This document shows, piece by piece, positions 43,557 through 55,022 of a DNA stretch of 64,000 bases (position 1 is its first letter; every line of letters begins with the position of its first letter). Source of the stretch: Papio anubis. Lineage: Eukaryota > Chordata > Mammalia > Primates > Cercopithecidae. The stretch lies in the NCBI RefSeq assembly GCF_008728515.1, contig NC_044981.1, positions 116,344,385 to 116,408,384 of the forward strand, in the 5' to 3' direction. The notes beneath the pieces were generated by a model. The model searched no databases. It was given only the letters and a program-made list of their open reading frames with translations, and had not been told where the DNA came from. A program made the translations under genes and the position numbers.

Positions 43557-44019
43557 AAGATGTATTTTACATAGATAAAAAATTATGTTGGTGTCCCCAG
43601 TACAAATTTCTTAAGCCAGTGCCAGTGGTTGTCTAGTGGATACTTCATTCATCAGCACTGAGACAGGAACTGTTCTTGTATATCTGTGAGACCGGCGTTT
43701 TCCTTTTGATCCTCATTTAGGGTGATCATATAACTTATGACTTGGGTCATTTTTTAGAGTGAAAGTTAGTGTTGACAATAATTATTTTGAGAACACAGGT
43801 GTAAAGGCAAACCAGGCAAATTGTGTCATCTCTCTTAAGCCAGGTGCCTTCTAACTGTGTCTTATCTTCTGAGGTTATTATGGGTAAGATTAATGTACAA
43901 ATATGTATGTATAGACACACGTAAACATAAGTACATAGATGTATACATATGTGTATACAAACAATAGTCAGTAGAATGTTATTATTTTTTAACTAATTTC
44001 ACACTTATCTAATTTTTAA

Positions 44020-44400
44020 AAGATTTGTTTGACAAATATTTATTCATACCTATGCTATATCTGTCACTGCTTTTGTCAATGGGGTATTATGCAGACAAAA
44101 CATACAGGAATACCTGATGTCACAGGACTTAAATTCTTGTAAAACGCTACAGAAAATGTTTTTAAATTAACACAACTAAGAAAAATATGTAATAATTACA
44201 ATCAAATCAGTGTTACATAAAAACATAAAAGAGAACAGGAAAGAAAAAAATGGGTATGTTGAGACAGTATCATGTTGATTGGTTACAGTCGACCTCACCA
44301 AAAAGAGGACCATTGAGTGAATAATGGAAGAAGAATAGGGAGTGAATCAGGCAAATATCTGGGCAAGAGCATTTAAAGTAAAGGCAATAGCTTCATGTCT
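44020..44400 (+). repeat. Ancient dispersed repeat related to the 21446/27488 sequence
   Basis: It has caaatatttattcatacc, a ggtattatgcagacaaaaca block and aatcaggcaaatatctgggc in the same order as the ancient repeat at 27488-28060, at low similarity. Confidence 0.45.
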
Positions 44401-44416
44401 ACAATAATAATAACAC

Positions 44417-44767
44417 GGCCGGGCACGGTGGCTCACGCCTGTAATCCCAGCACTTTGGGAGGCCGAGGCGGGTGGATCACAAGGTCAGGAGATCGAGACA
44501 ATCCTGGCTAATGCAGTGAAACCCCGTCTCTACTAAAAGCACACACACAAAAAGAAAAGAAAATAAAAGAAAAGAAAAAAGAAAAGAAAGAAAAGAAAAG
44601 AAAAGAAGAAAAGAAAAAAATTCGCCGGGCGTGGTGGCGGGTGCCTGTAGTCCCAGCTACTCGGGAAGCTGGGGCAGGAGAATGGCGTAAACCCAGGAGG
44701 CGGAGCTTGCAGTGAGCTGAGATCGCGCCACCACATTCCAGCCTGGGCGACAGAGCGAGCCTCCGTA
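44417..44767 (+). mobile_element. AluY with a large (AAAGA)n expansion in the middle linker
   Basis: The left arm is normal to tctctactaaaa, then 44549-44620 is AAAGA/AAAAG repeat in place of the usual tacaaaaaattag linker, and the right arm follows. The tail is (TAA)n. The total is therefore longer than a standard Alu. Confidence 0.94.
44549..44620. repeat. (AAAGA)n microsatellite inside an Alu
   Basis: Pure purine repeat of mixed AAAGA and AAAAG units, likely length-variable. Confidence 0.9.
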
Positions 44768-44794
44768 GTAATAATAATAATAATAATAGCTACC

Positions 44795-44945
44795 ACTTCT
44801 TAAGTGTTTGTTATATACAATACTTAATAAATGAGCTATAATGCTTACCATAATCCTGCCAACTAAACATTAGTCTCACTATTTTACAGGTGAGGAAAGC
44901 ATGTGGTATAATTTGGATCCAAATGCCTCCTCAGTCCTTGTTCTT
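44795..44945 (-). repeat. MIR SINE relic, minus orientation
   Basis: The plus strand reads ctaccacttcttaagtgttt, then ttagtctcactattttacag and gtgaggaaagc, the antisense MIR order. Confidence 0.6.
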
Positions 44946-46070
44946 CCTGTCACACTTAGTGGTAACGCAGGGGCAGGTATAGAAATCTACAGAGGAGACA
45001 CTTTTCTGGTGACAGAGGACAGGGCATCCTTCAGTGCCCTGGCATCATTGTCAAGCCTGGTTTAGGACTTCTTTCTGGATCATTCCAGATGTGCACAGCT
45101 CTCTCTCTGACTGCAAGTACTGGCACCCAATCTACCAATAGCAAACGATGACAAAGAAGCCCATTCTGTCAGCGCCATATAGAGAGGAGGGGAGCTAGAT
45201 ACATGCTTCCGCGGAATATTTGCAATGTAATAGCTCACACCCCTTTCCAAAATAGACACAAAGTTTGTGTGTTTGTGTCCATCTGAAGTGAGTACCTGTG
45301 CTCTCTTACTCTGCCAGTTCCCTGGCTCTGTACACCCAAGGGGGTCCTACTGTCAGGAAGAACTCTCTTCAGCTACTACCTCAGTCTCAGCCCTGCTGGC
45401 TCCAAGTCTAATAAACTAGCATGCAGGAACATGTGACATAAAGTTGGAAAGTCATGTGGCTTTTACAGGGCCATTTCCTTTACCACAGCAACCGTCCAGA
45501 TAATGTTGTAAGGGTCTGTTATTGAACAAACAAAATCTACTATAGGATGCCCTGTCCTCTAAAGATCCTATATTTTCATGGCTAGTGAATAGAGAATTGT
45601 AAACCAGTAACATTGTCACTTGGTGGGAAGGTGAAAACACTTTGGTTTCCTGGGGTTTAGTGCCTTTTCATAACACTTGTCTCAGAGTTATTAGTGAGAA
45701 GGAGATTTTATGAATCATTTTCTGTGGTACATTAACTATTTGGACCACTAGGATTCATTAAACCATTACTTTTTGTAATATGTTAAATGGAACCAAATAA
45801 TTGCAGTTGACTCTGTTTATTTACTTTCAAAAGAATACCTGCCTAACTGCTTCACAGTGGGTTATGAAAATAACTGCCTTGGTTCTAAATAGTAATCGTG
45901 TTCTTATTGTGAAAGCTCAACAAAGATTATAAACTGCTACCTGAGTGCAGCAGCACACAGGCTCTCCATGGGGACAGGAACAGAAAGGGTAGCCTCTGAA
46001 AACAGGACATTTATGGTGACTGGGAGAAGGGTCAGCAACTCTATCTGCTGTCATTTAGGATGGTTTTTCA
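44946..46070. other. GRM1 intron, unique sequence
   Basis: No exon or repeat is recognised. Confidence 0.45.
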
Positions 46071-46074
46071 GCAG

Positions 46075-46660
46075 AGTGGTGAGGCAGAAAGAACTCTGGA
46101 CGAGGCACATGAGCAGCTGGGATTAGATACAGTTCTGCTATATCATATCAACAATGTTTTTCTGACTGAGCGCCGCGGCTCGCGCCTGTAATCGCAACAG
46201 TTTGGGAGGCCAAGATGGGTGGATCACCCGAGGTCAGCAGTTCAACACCAGACTGGCCAACATGGTGAAACCCCACCTCTACTAAAAATACAAAAAATCA
46301 GCCAGGCATGGTGGCAGGCACCTGCAATCCCACCTACTCGAGAGGCTGAGGCAGAATTGCTTGAACCCATGAGGCAGAGGTTGCAGTGAGACAAGACTGT
46401 GGCACTGCACCCAGCCTGGGCATCAAGAGAGGAGCTCCCTCTCCAAACAAAAAACAAAAAAAACAAAACAAAAACAAAATTATGTATTTCCAAAAAGCCA
46501 TGAAGGTTGGACAAGGGTCTTGACCTCCTTAGGCCTCAGTTTCCTAATATATAAAATAATAAAATAATGAAGAGGTCATATTTTTCTGTGGAACAGAAAT
46601 GGATAACATAAATGGATGAGATTATCTTCCTGAAGATCTCTTCCCCCTCTAAAGTTTTAT
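46075..46660 (+). repeat. MIR relic split by an Alu
   Basis: The MIR head (tggtgaggcagaaagaactc, gcagctgggattagatacag) lies at 46075-46163 and its continuation (cttaggcctcagtttcctaa) after the Alu at 46500-46660. The Alu therefore landed inside an older MIR. Confidence 0.65.
46164..46479 (+). mobile_element. Diverged Alu (AluS-like)
   Basis: Body with cccacctctactaaaaatac and gcactgcacccagcctgggc, and an (AAAAC)n-rich tail. It has more changes than the AluY copies, so it is older. Confidence 0.9.
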
Positions 46661-46689
46661 AGTTTGTTCCTCCAATTCCACATTTATTG

Positions 46690-46795
46690 GTACTTAGCAA
46701 AGCCATTCACACCACTGTGTGAAATAGGTTCTATTATCACCATTTCGCAAAAGAGAAGACTAAAGGGCAAAGCTAAGTCATGGGTGGGGAGGGAC
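46690..46795 (-). repeat. Possible MIR relic, minus orientation
   Basis: Short antisense MIR-like text, aataggttctattatcacca followed by tttcgcaaaagagaag. Weak. Confidence 0.4.
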
Positions 46796-47164
46796 ACCCT
46801 CCTTTCCCTTCACAAAGGGAAACAGACTATCCCTTTGTAAACAGACTCACATTAATTTCTGAGCCTCTCTTACCTACTAGGAAGAGAGAAGTGTTTCTAC
46901 TTATTGGTGGATTAGAAAAAAACAAAAACAAATAGAGGGCATGTTCAGCTCAGTCTTTCCTCTTATTTGGAACCAGGCAGTTGACTCGAAGATTCGGATT
47001 GGCTCTTCATCCTTCGGTAAATGTGGACTGTAGTTGTCCAGCCGTATCAGTGACTGGACAGGTTAATCTATCTAGTTTGGGGATCAAGTACTCAAAAGTC
47101 TATTGTGGGCACATATCAAAACCATGTCCCCGATCCAGTTTTGTCTTTTGTTTATCAGTTAGTT

Positions 47165-47560
47165 TTGTTTTTCATTGAAGTATAAATCACATATAGTAAA
47201 GGGCAGAAATCTTTACAGGTCAAAAAGCTTTTTACATATGTACACATTCATGTAACTGCTGCCCAGGTCATGGCATGGAGCATTTCTAGAAGAAAGTGTT
47301 CATTTATTTAGTTTTCTTAATTTATCCCAGCAATTTTTTTATTTATTTTTCAGTGTGTAGGCTCTATGTGTTTGATTTTTCTGATGCTACTATAATTGGC
47401 ATACTTTTATTTTTTAATTGTTTGTTGCTAGTATACAGGAATACTGTTGATATTTGCATACTAACTTTGAATCCTGCAAGCTGCTAAATGTACTTATTAA
47501 TTCTAATTTTTTATAAATTTCTTTGAATGTTCTATGTACACTCACAAGTCTATTCCTAGG
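47165..47560 (-). mobile_element. Old L1 relic, minus orientation
   Basis: The plus strand from about 47295 reads as antisense of an L1 ORF2 segment (ttagttttcttaatttatcc, gatgctactataattggcat, ttgaatcctgcaagctgcta). The part before 47295 resembles another old LINE end and is less certain. Confidence 0.6.
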
Positions 47561-49824
47561 TCTACTTCTTATTCGGATCTAAATTTGGGAAGGAAATACA
47601 TTGACTGGCCCACTAACATCTCAGAGGTCCTGAGGTCAAGGTCACAGACTTAGTTAGCAAGGACAGATGAGGAATTCGTATGGAGGCACTCCCTGTTAGG
47701 CAGCACTGTGCACGCATGCAGCAGCCCTACCCAACTAGTGGAGCAGTCCCATTACAGACAGCAGGACATTCGTTAGCAAAAATCATTAGCTTAATTAATG
47801 TTTGTTCTGAGTTCCTAGTAATATTGTGCCCGTTTGAATGTTCAGAATTAAGAAATATTGAAAGAATGTTTAGCTCAATAAAGTACCTTTGTTGATGCCT
47901 GTTTGATTTCGTTAATGCAACCCCATCACTATGCACGTAGGTCCAGTGGTACCTTTCCAAATCTAAATTATTGGCATTAACTTCAAATTAAAGAACAGAC
48001 ACCACAAGCATGATTCTATCTCCTCGTAAAGCAAGGAAGCATTTGGGGAAACAATGGTAAACGTGACTCCCCATGGAGAAAATACTCTTCTGATTTTTCG
48101 ACATTTGTAGCTCTCCACTGCTTATTTTTGCCTGACAGAATTATATATTCAATGCTTAATTTGATACAATCTCAATTCAGATCAAAATAGAAAGGGCTGT
48201 AATTATTTTATATTGTTAAAATATCGAGCAAAGAAAATGAAGTTCATATTCCTTTAAATTGCCTGATTCTTAGATTTACTGAAAGAAGACTAATCAGGTC
48301 ATTTTTTAAATGATGACCTCAAAGGGATAAAGTGCCCTCAATTTTGCTTGAAGGCCTGGCTGCTAAAATTTCTTTATGCTCTTCCAGAGAGAATTTGAGA
48401 TAAGATTCAGAACTGTCTAGCCTTGCCTGTGCCCAAGTCTAGGACCTGGGAATTGTTTCTTCTGACGCTATATTTTACTCTTTCCCTAAAGGGTTATCTT
48501 TGATCACATCATAGGGAAATATAACAAATCCATTATTTTCTATTCAGTTTATTAAAATGTAAATTAACTTCTATGTAGGATAGAAGAGAAGAAAGAAAAG
48601 CTCATTTAATCAAGCACATGTTATCATCACTGTTATTATTAGTTGAATTTCTATTGCTTAACCCCACCTGGGCTTTACATGTGCAAACAACACAGACACT
48701 TTTCTAAATGCATCCTTCCAATCTATTGTTAAAACAGAAATTTCTCATGTGCGTGACACATAAACAGCAGGCTCTTTGCAAATTGACAACAATGTATGGT
48801 AGATCTTGAATCTCTGAAAATACAATTGCATTTAGCTGATTCATATTTCAAAAAATTATGGTGTATCTGGAAAACAAATAAGGGCAATCACAAGGGTGTT
48901 AAACTGATGCTGAGGATCAGTCAGTAACAGTTGAATTGTGGGGTTCTTTGTTTCTTTAAGAGAGAAAACAAGGGCTGCTTGCTGTGTGCCTTCGCTGTTA
49001 TTATTGATCTGGCTCAAAACAGTGTTGTGGAGTTATAAACCACTCCCTCTGAAGTAACTAATCTTTGCAGGCCTGCAGGAGGCATTTGGCAGGTAATCAT
49101 AGAGACAGAGTATGCTACAGAGAGCTGACTGCTTTAGCCAGTGTGGGAAGTTAGACTGTTGTAAGAATCCATCAAGAACGAATTCCTTACTCAACAACCT
49201 GCTGGGTCAGAATCCTTGCCAAGCCTATTCCTCTTGGCCTCTCCCACACTCTAAGAAGGCAGATCTATGCTGATAGTACCACCTCTACTTATTTACGGGT
49301 GACAGGAAGGATGCTTTCCTTTAGATATGTAAGGAAGCTTCAAAGTTTATGCTATTATGGACAAGCAATGGTATGTCCTTTCTGAGTATCTCTGTTTTCA
49401 TGCTGCAGTGATTTAGGCTGAGCTAATAACACAAAGGGAATAATACAGAGTGAAATACAAGAGCTGTTGTAAAACTCTACTTATTTCTGGCTTGTTTCAT
49501 TCTAACGTAACATCTTCTGGTAACCAATACAAGGTCTTGCTTATTATAAAAACAAAACCATAAATGTTATATGGCATTAACATTATAAATCCACTTTTAT
49601 GATTGACTCCTGATGAACACAACAAAATACCTATAACTTGACAAAACGTTGCACTTAAAAAGTCTATTTTAGGACATATTACAGAGTATCCTTCAGCCAT
49701 TTTCCTGAAATTAATATGCCAAGTAGATGAAATGGAAGCATGGAACAGAAGCTGCCATGTTCTGAACAGACTTTGTGATTTAAATATAGACCATAAGGTT
49801 TACTACTGTATCAGCAACACATGG
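47561..49824. other. GRM1 intron, unique sequence
   Basis: No exon, RNA gene or clear repeat is recognised. Confidence 0.45.
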
Positions 49825-49848
49825 GAATAAGATATACTGTGGATTTTT

Positions 49849-50146
49849 GGCTGGGCTTGGGGGCTTATGCCTGTAATCCCAGCACTTTGGGAGGCCGAGG
49901 TGGGTGGATCACCTGAGGTCAGGAGTTTGAGACCAGACTGACCAACAAGGAGAAACTCTGTCTCTACTAAAAATACAAAATTTGCTGGGCATGGTGGTGC
50001 ATGCCTGTAATCCCAGCTACTAGGGAGGCTGAGGCAGGAGAATCACTTGAACCTGGGAGGTGGAGGTTGTGGTGAGTCGATATCATGACATTGCACTCCA
50101 GCCTGGGCAACAAGAGTAAAACTCCAAACAAAAAAAAAAGAAAAAA
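49849..50146 (+). mobile_element. AluS with a 24-bp target-site duplication
   Basis: The Alu is bracketed by gaatAAGATATACTGTGGATTTTT-type 24-base copies at 49825-49848 and 50147-50170 that differ at one base (gatata/gataca). The tail is A-rich and the body carries many CpG-decay changes. Confidence 0.95.
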
Positions 50147-51177
50147 GAATAAGATACACTGTGGATTTTTGTTTAAGGTTCATTTCTTCAGGGCACTATT
50201 AGTTGGTACTTTATGTAGACTTATCAACCCAGTTAAATGATGACACTCTGTCCCAGTGTTGTAATTGTGAAGATTTCTTGAATGTTACCTTTTATGTGGT
50301 GTCTCCCAATAGCATCTCTTCAAAGAGTCAAATTTAGAATTCCTAAGGACCTAATAAAAACTCATGGCTAGTGAAACTTTAGTCAATATCTATCCCAGAA
50401 TTTAGGAAGATTAATGTTGTCAAGAGCACACAGGCAAGGAGGTCGCAGTAACATCTGTTGATAAAACAAATGTAGGGTCCAGACTTCATGCAAATCTATT
50501 TGGATATATCAGCCACTCTGCTCAGGTTGTAAAGGGCACATTTACAGAAACAAGAATGACAAATACAGATTCTACAATAAAAAGGATCACCTTGAGAGGT
50601 CACAGTCTGAGCAAAATCTATTAAAATTACACTCAGGAATGAAGTATCAGCACTGCACTATAGATAGTAAAGTTGTGTCTCATGCGGTATGTGTTAATAA
50701 TTTTCAAATAGCTACACATACATATACGAAGACTGAACAAATAAATGAACAGCAGGTGTTAGAAGCCAGCATTTTATCACTGTTGGGTTGGGAGGTTACA
50801 AATAAGCAAAAGGAGAAAGCTAGAATAAACCATGTGGTACAGAAAAAGGGTTGTTGCAAACATCAGCATGAATTTAAATTTTGTTTGGTATATAAACTGA
50901 TAAACTTATACAGAAATGATTACAGATACATGTTTACATGTGGTCTGGCATACATATATTACCTAGTACTTTTCACGGAATCAACAACACTCCGATAGCA
51001 GTAAGCACACCCAATGCCCAGATCTTGGTTTCTAATACAATTCTTCAATAAAAGGGATCAGGACTTTTTGGAGAAAAAAAATCATGTGTGGTGCAGGTGA
51101 AGGAAATATACAAGATAAGTCTAGAGCATTTTGTAGGGCCAGAAAGTGAAGAAGTGCTCAAAAAACAAAACAATGGA

Positions 51178-51413
51178 GGCCAGGCACCATGGCTCATGCC
51201 TGTAATTCCAGCACTTTGGGAGGCTGAGGTGGGCAGATCACTTGAGGTCAGGAGTTTGAGACCAGCCTGGCCAACATGGTGAAACTCTGTCTCTACTAAA
51301 AGTACAAAAAATAGCCAGAAATCACTTGAATCTGGGAGGGAGGCAGAGGATGCAGTGAGCCGAGATTGTGCCACTGCACTCCAGCCTGGGCAACAGAGAA
51401 AGACTCCATCTCA
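51178..51413 (+). mobile_element. AluS with an internal deletion
   Basis: The left arm is intact to acaaaaaatagccag, then about 50 bases at the start of the right arm are missing and the sequence resumes at aaatcacttgaatctgg. An A/T-rich (AAT)n(AAC)n tail follows to about 51465. Confidence 0.92.
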
Positions 51414-51637
51414 AATACTACTAATAATAATAACAATAAATAAAAACAACAACAATAACAATTTAAAAAATGGAGATATGTCAAAGGGACACAAGAGCCA
51501 ACTGAAAGACTGCCAACCATCAGAGCCAGAAAAAATCGAGTAACAAAATAAAAAGGATGATAGCGGATTATAATTCAGTGTATAAAATAAATACCCATGC
51601 TGATATAAATAAATGATTAAGTAAAAAACAAATGAGA

Positions 51638-51920
51638 GGCCGGGCGCGGTGGCTCAAGCCTGTAATTCCAGCACTTTGGGAGGCCGAGACGGGCGGATCA
51701 CGAGGTCAGGAAATCGAGACCATCCTGGCTAACACGGTGAAACCCCGTCTCTACTAAAAAAAATACAAAAAATTAGCCAGGCTTAGTGGCGGGCACCTGA
51801 AGTCCCAGCTACTCGGGAGGCTGAGGCAGGAGAATGGCGTAAACCCGGGAGGTGGAGCTTGCAGCGAGCTGAGATCCGGCCACTGCACTCCAGTCTGGGT
51901 GGCAGAGCGAGACTCCGTCT

Positions 51921-51965
<45 letters not shown>

Positions 51966-51966
51966 A
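51638..51966 (+). mobile_element. AluY with poly(A) then (GA)n tail
   Basis: Full-length Alu with the gatccggccactgc right-arm change; the A tail of about 20 bases runs into a (GA)n microsatellite at about 51941-51966. Confidence 0.95.
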
Positions 51967-52699
51967 GAGACAAATCTGTACAGGAGAATTTCAAATAATT
52001 TATGTAGATACTCTGTTCTCAACAAGTTGAAACATAAGTCCCCATTCTTTAAGTGGATCGTACACTGAGTGACTAGCTTTCAAAGAGCATAGCTTTTTTT
52101 TTTTTTTAAAATAGGCATAAAAAGTAAGTTTATGGTAAGTCTGGTAAACACCACCTTAGCCGAGTGATCAGTGTTAACATCATCAGTGATAAATTGATCA
52201 TATATACTTGAGAATGTCACTTTATCTTTTGGCCTTCCTCTTCCTAATCCCAACTGAACTATGAGAAATAAGCTAGCCAAAGTCAAACTTAGGGACACTC
52301 TACAAAATACCTGACCAGTACCTCTACAAACTCTCAAAGATATCAAAAACAAGGAAAGGTTGAGGACTGTCACAGCCCAGGGAAGCCTAAGGAAACAAGA
52401 AAAATAAATGAAATGTGATGTCCTGGATAGAATTCTGGGAGAGAAAAAGGAAAAAAAAAAAAAGATGAAATCTGAAAAAAATAGAGTTTAGTTAATAATA
52501 ATGCATTAATGTTGGTTCATTAACTATGACAAATGTTATGTGGCAATATAGGATATTAATAATAGGGAAAGCTAGATGTGGGATATAAAACAACTCTGTG
52601 CTATCTTGGCAAATTTTCTTTAACAGTATTCTAAAATGCAAATGTTAGTTTTAAAAATATGTCCAAGAACTAGTCTAACATCTGACCCAGTATCAGGTA

Positions 52700-52945
52700 A
52701 TAAGTGATAATGTGATTAAATGCTTGCTCTGTGATAGGAGCTCCATTAGGTGCTTTACATGTGCCATTCTATTCATTTCACAAGGACTTATGAAATGGGT
52801 GATAGGACTAACCTCAACTTATCGATGAACAATCTAAAGACTAGTGTGTCAAATAACTTGTCCAAGATCACACAGCAGGATGTGGATGTGGCAGTCACTA
52901 AATTAACACCCAGCCTGCCTGACTCTGCAACTCTCACTCTTAAGT
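52700..52945 (-). repeat. MIR SINE relic, minus orientation
   Basis: The plus strand reads ggtgctttacatgtgccatt, gtcaaataacttgtccaaga, tcacacagcaggatgtgg and cctgcctgactctgcaac, a nearly complete antisense MIR. Confidence 0.85.
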
Positions 52946-52975
52946 ATGAGGTACTTCTGTCTCTTGCTTAGTTAC

Positions 52976-54579
52976 TGTCCAGGAGTAACATTACACTCAG
53001 CAAGCTAATGGGAAGATGTGATATTTGTTGCAATATTAACAAATGTTTGTGTGTGCAAAATAAAATTTGTCCCTGATTGCAGACCATATATAATCTATAA
53101 AGAGACCTTCCACAACATTGTATCACATGTAATGTTGCTGTGATTTATTTCACACGAATGATGTTAATATAGAGACAGAATTTTTGCATAGCTCTTTATA
53201 TAGATGCTTTGTTCATCACTGCATAGAGAAGGTTAAAAATCAACAGGCAAAACTAATTTGGAAAGACGCTCACCACTAAAAGTCAGGATTATAGATTCTA
53301 CAACCCTCAGACCAACACAGCCACAATAAACTATTAACTTATTCCCTAAGGTTTTTTCTGAGTTCCCAGACTGTTACGTGGTCACTTCTTCTGAACATAA
53401 TCGTTGTCCATGCACTTAAAAAGCTTCAAGTGCGCCTTCTCTTCTAGGGGTAAATACACAAAAACGGTTAACTTAAGACTCTAATTAAATGAGCGGCCCT
53501 TGAGGCAGGCATACAGTCATGGTTGTTGATATTAGTTTAGAGCCCAAATAATAATAACAATCTTTAAAGAAGCTCTAAGGTGCCACAAGGAATTATCTCA
53601 GAGAAGCAGCTCCTACGCCTACAAGGCTTCTCATTAACGTTGGCTGCACCGTTGGGGTTAGGTCTTTGCAAACAGACCTTGCACAAGCTTACCAAAACAC
53701 ACTCATCAGAAATGTGATTGAGGAACATATGGAGTTTAGCATCTCTGGGCCAATATTTCTGTTGACTGTGGAACTTTTTTAGTGCTTTGGGGAACTTGGC
53801 TTTCTAGAAAGTCACGTGTTATTCCCTTTTTGGATGATGTCTTCATCATGGGATTCAGTCCTACCAAAATACTAATTGGGCAACATATCAAGATTCTCCC
53901 TGATGGTTTCTAGTTATTTTGAGATGAGAATACATGAGACAAACACAAATGTGGTCAGGTGCTTATTTGTCTACACTTTTTCCATGCTCGTTTTTGTGCC
54001 AAAAGTAGATTATTTTCTAATATTACAAGAAAAACATCTTCAACTAGAGCTTGGAATTTAGATGAAATAGGAGTGGTCCCTCTACCCCCTCAATGTATGT
54101 ATTTGATTCTCAAAACCGCATAAACAAGGAACCAATTCTAGAGAGAAGGAGGGAGACAGAAATCTTAACATACTACTAACCACTTGGTTTGTCTAACCAA
54201 AACCAAGAAAACAGAAAAAATAGACCATAGTTAGTCATACATAACCAAGGCTAGATGGAAGGAATGAGCAATGGATACCTTAACCTCAACATAAAGGAAG
54301 AAGTCTGGACTAATGTACGAGATTTACACCAAAGCCTGTGTTAGTCGAGGACGGTCCTGGTTCTGGGTACAAAATGCAGTGGTAGTACAGCAGAACTCTC
54401 TCACCATGTGTGTGCATGCACGTGGGTTTGCACATGCTTTGGGTTGAATACTAGAATGTGTGCATTCAGAGGACCCTACTATTTTGGGGCCTGTTGTTTT
54501 GTAGCATCCTCCAACTGAACTGAACACTGAAAGAGGCAACCTTTTCAATAAGAGGGCATGCTAAGCTGCGAGTGAGGTT
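52976..54579. other. GRM1 intron, unique sequence
   Basis: No exon or repeat is recognised. Confidence 0.45.
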
Positions 54580-54595
54580 AGAAATGTGGCTTTGG

Positions 54596-54907
54596 GGCTG
54601 GGCGTGGTGGCTCATGCCTGTAATTCCAGCACTTTAGGAGGCTGAGGCAGGCAGATCACAAGGTCAAGAGTTCAAGACCAGCCTGGCCAACATAGTGAAA
54701 CCCCGTCTCTACCAAATAAACAAAAATTAGCTGGGTGTAGTGGCGCATGCCTATAGTCCCAGCTGTGTGGGAGGCTGAGGCAGGAGAATCCCTTGAACCC
54801 AGGAGGTGGAGGTTGTAGTGAGCTAATATTGGCCACTGCACTCCAGCTTGGGCAATAGAGTGAGACTTCATCTCAAAAAAAAAAAAAAAAAAAAAAAAAA
54901 AAGAAAA
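54596..54907 (+). mobile_element. AluS with 16-bp target-site duplication
   Basis: The copy agaaatgtggctttgg at 54580-54595 recurs perfectly at 54908-54923 after an A tail of about 27 bases. It sits immediately next to a 5S rRNA pseudogene. Confidence 0.95.
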
Positions 54908-54940
54908 AGAAATGTGGCTTTGGTTCCATGCTCTGATTTC

Positions 54941-55022
54941 TCTCATCCAAGTACTAACCAGACCTGACTCTGTCTAGCTTCTGAGATCAGATGAGATCAG
55001 GAGCGTTCAGGGTGGTATGGCC
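54941..55022 (-). pseudogene. 5S rRNA pseudogene fragment
   Basis: On the minus strand the text runs ggccataccaccctgaacg, then tgatctcagaagctagac and tggttagtacttggatgag, matching nucleotides about 8-90 of 5S rRNA at nearly 90 percent by eye, with the differences mostly at former CpG sites. The first bases of the gene and its last ~30 bases, including the terminator T run, are absent, so it cannot be a working gene. 5S retrocopies are common in primate genomes. Confidence 0.9.

Larger units (their letters stand above)
50500..52680 (+). mobile_element. Old L1M-type LINE-1 3' end, broken by two Alus
   Basis: The strongest part is 52250-52650: ggacactctacaaaatacct, actgtcacagcccaggg, ggatagaattctgggag, gagtttagttaataataatg and ctctgtgctatcttggcaa follow an L1M 3' UTR in order. 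Upstream text to about 51000 has the same flavour; the start is uncertain. No coding sequence survives. Confidence 0.7.

Noticed and set aside
54941..55022. Functional 5S rRNA gene
   Set aside because: It lacks both ends, including the terminator, and has many CpG-decay changes.
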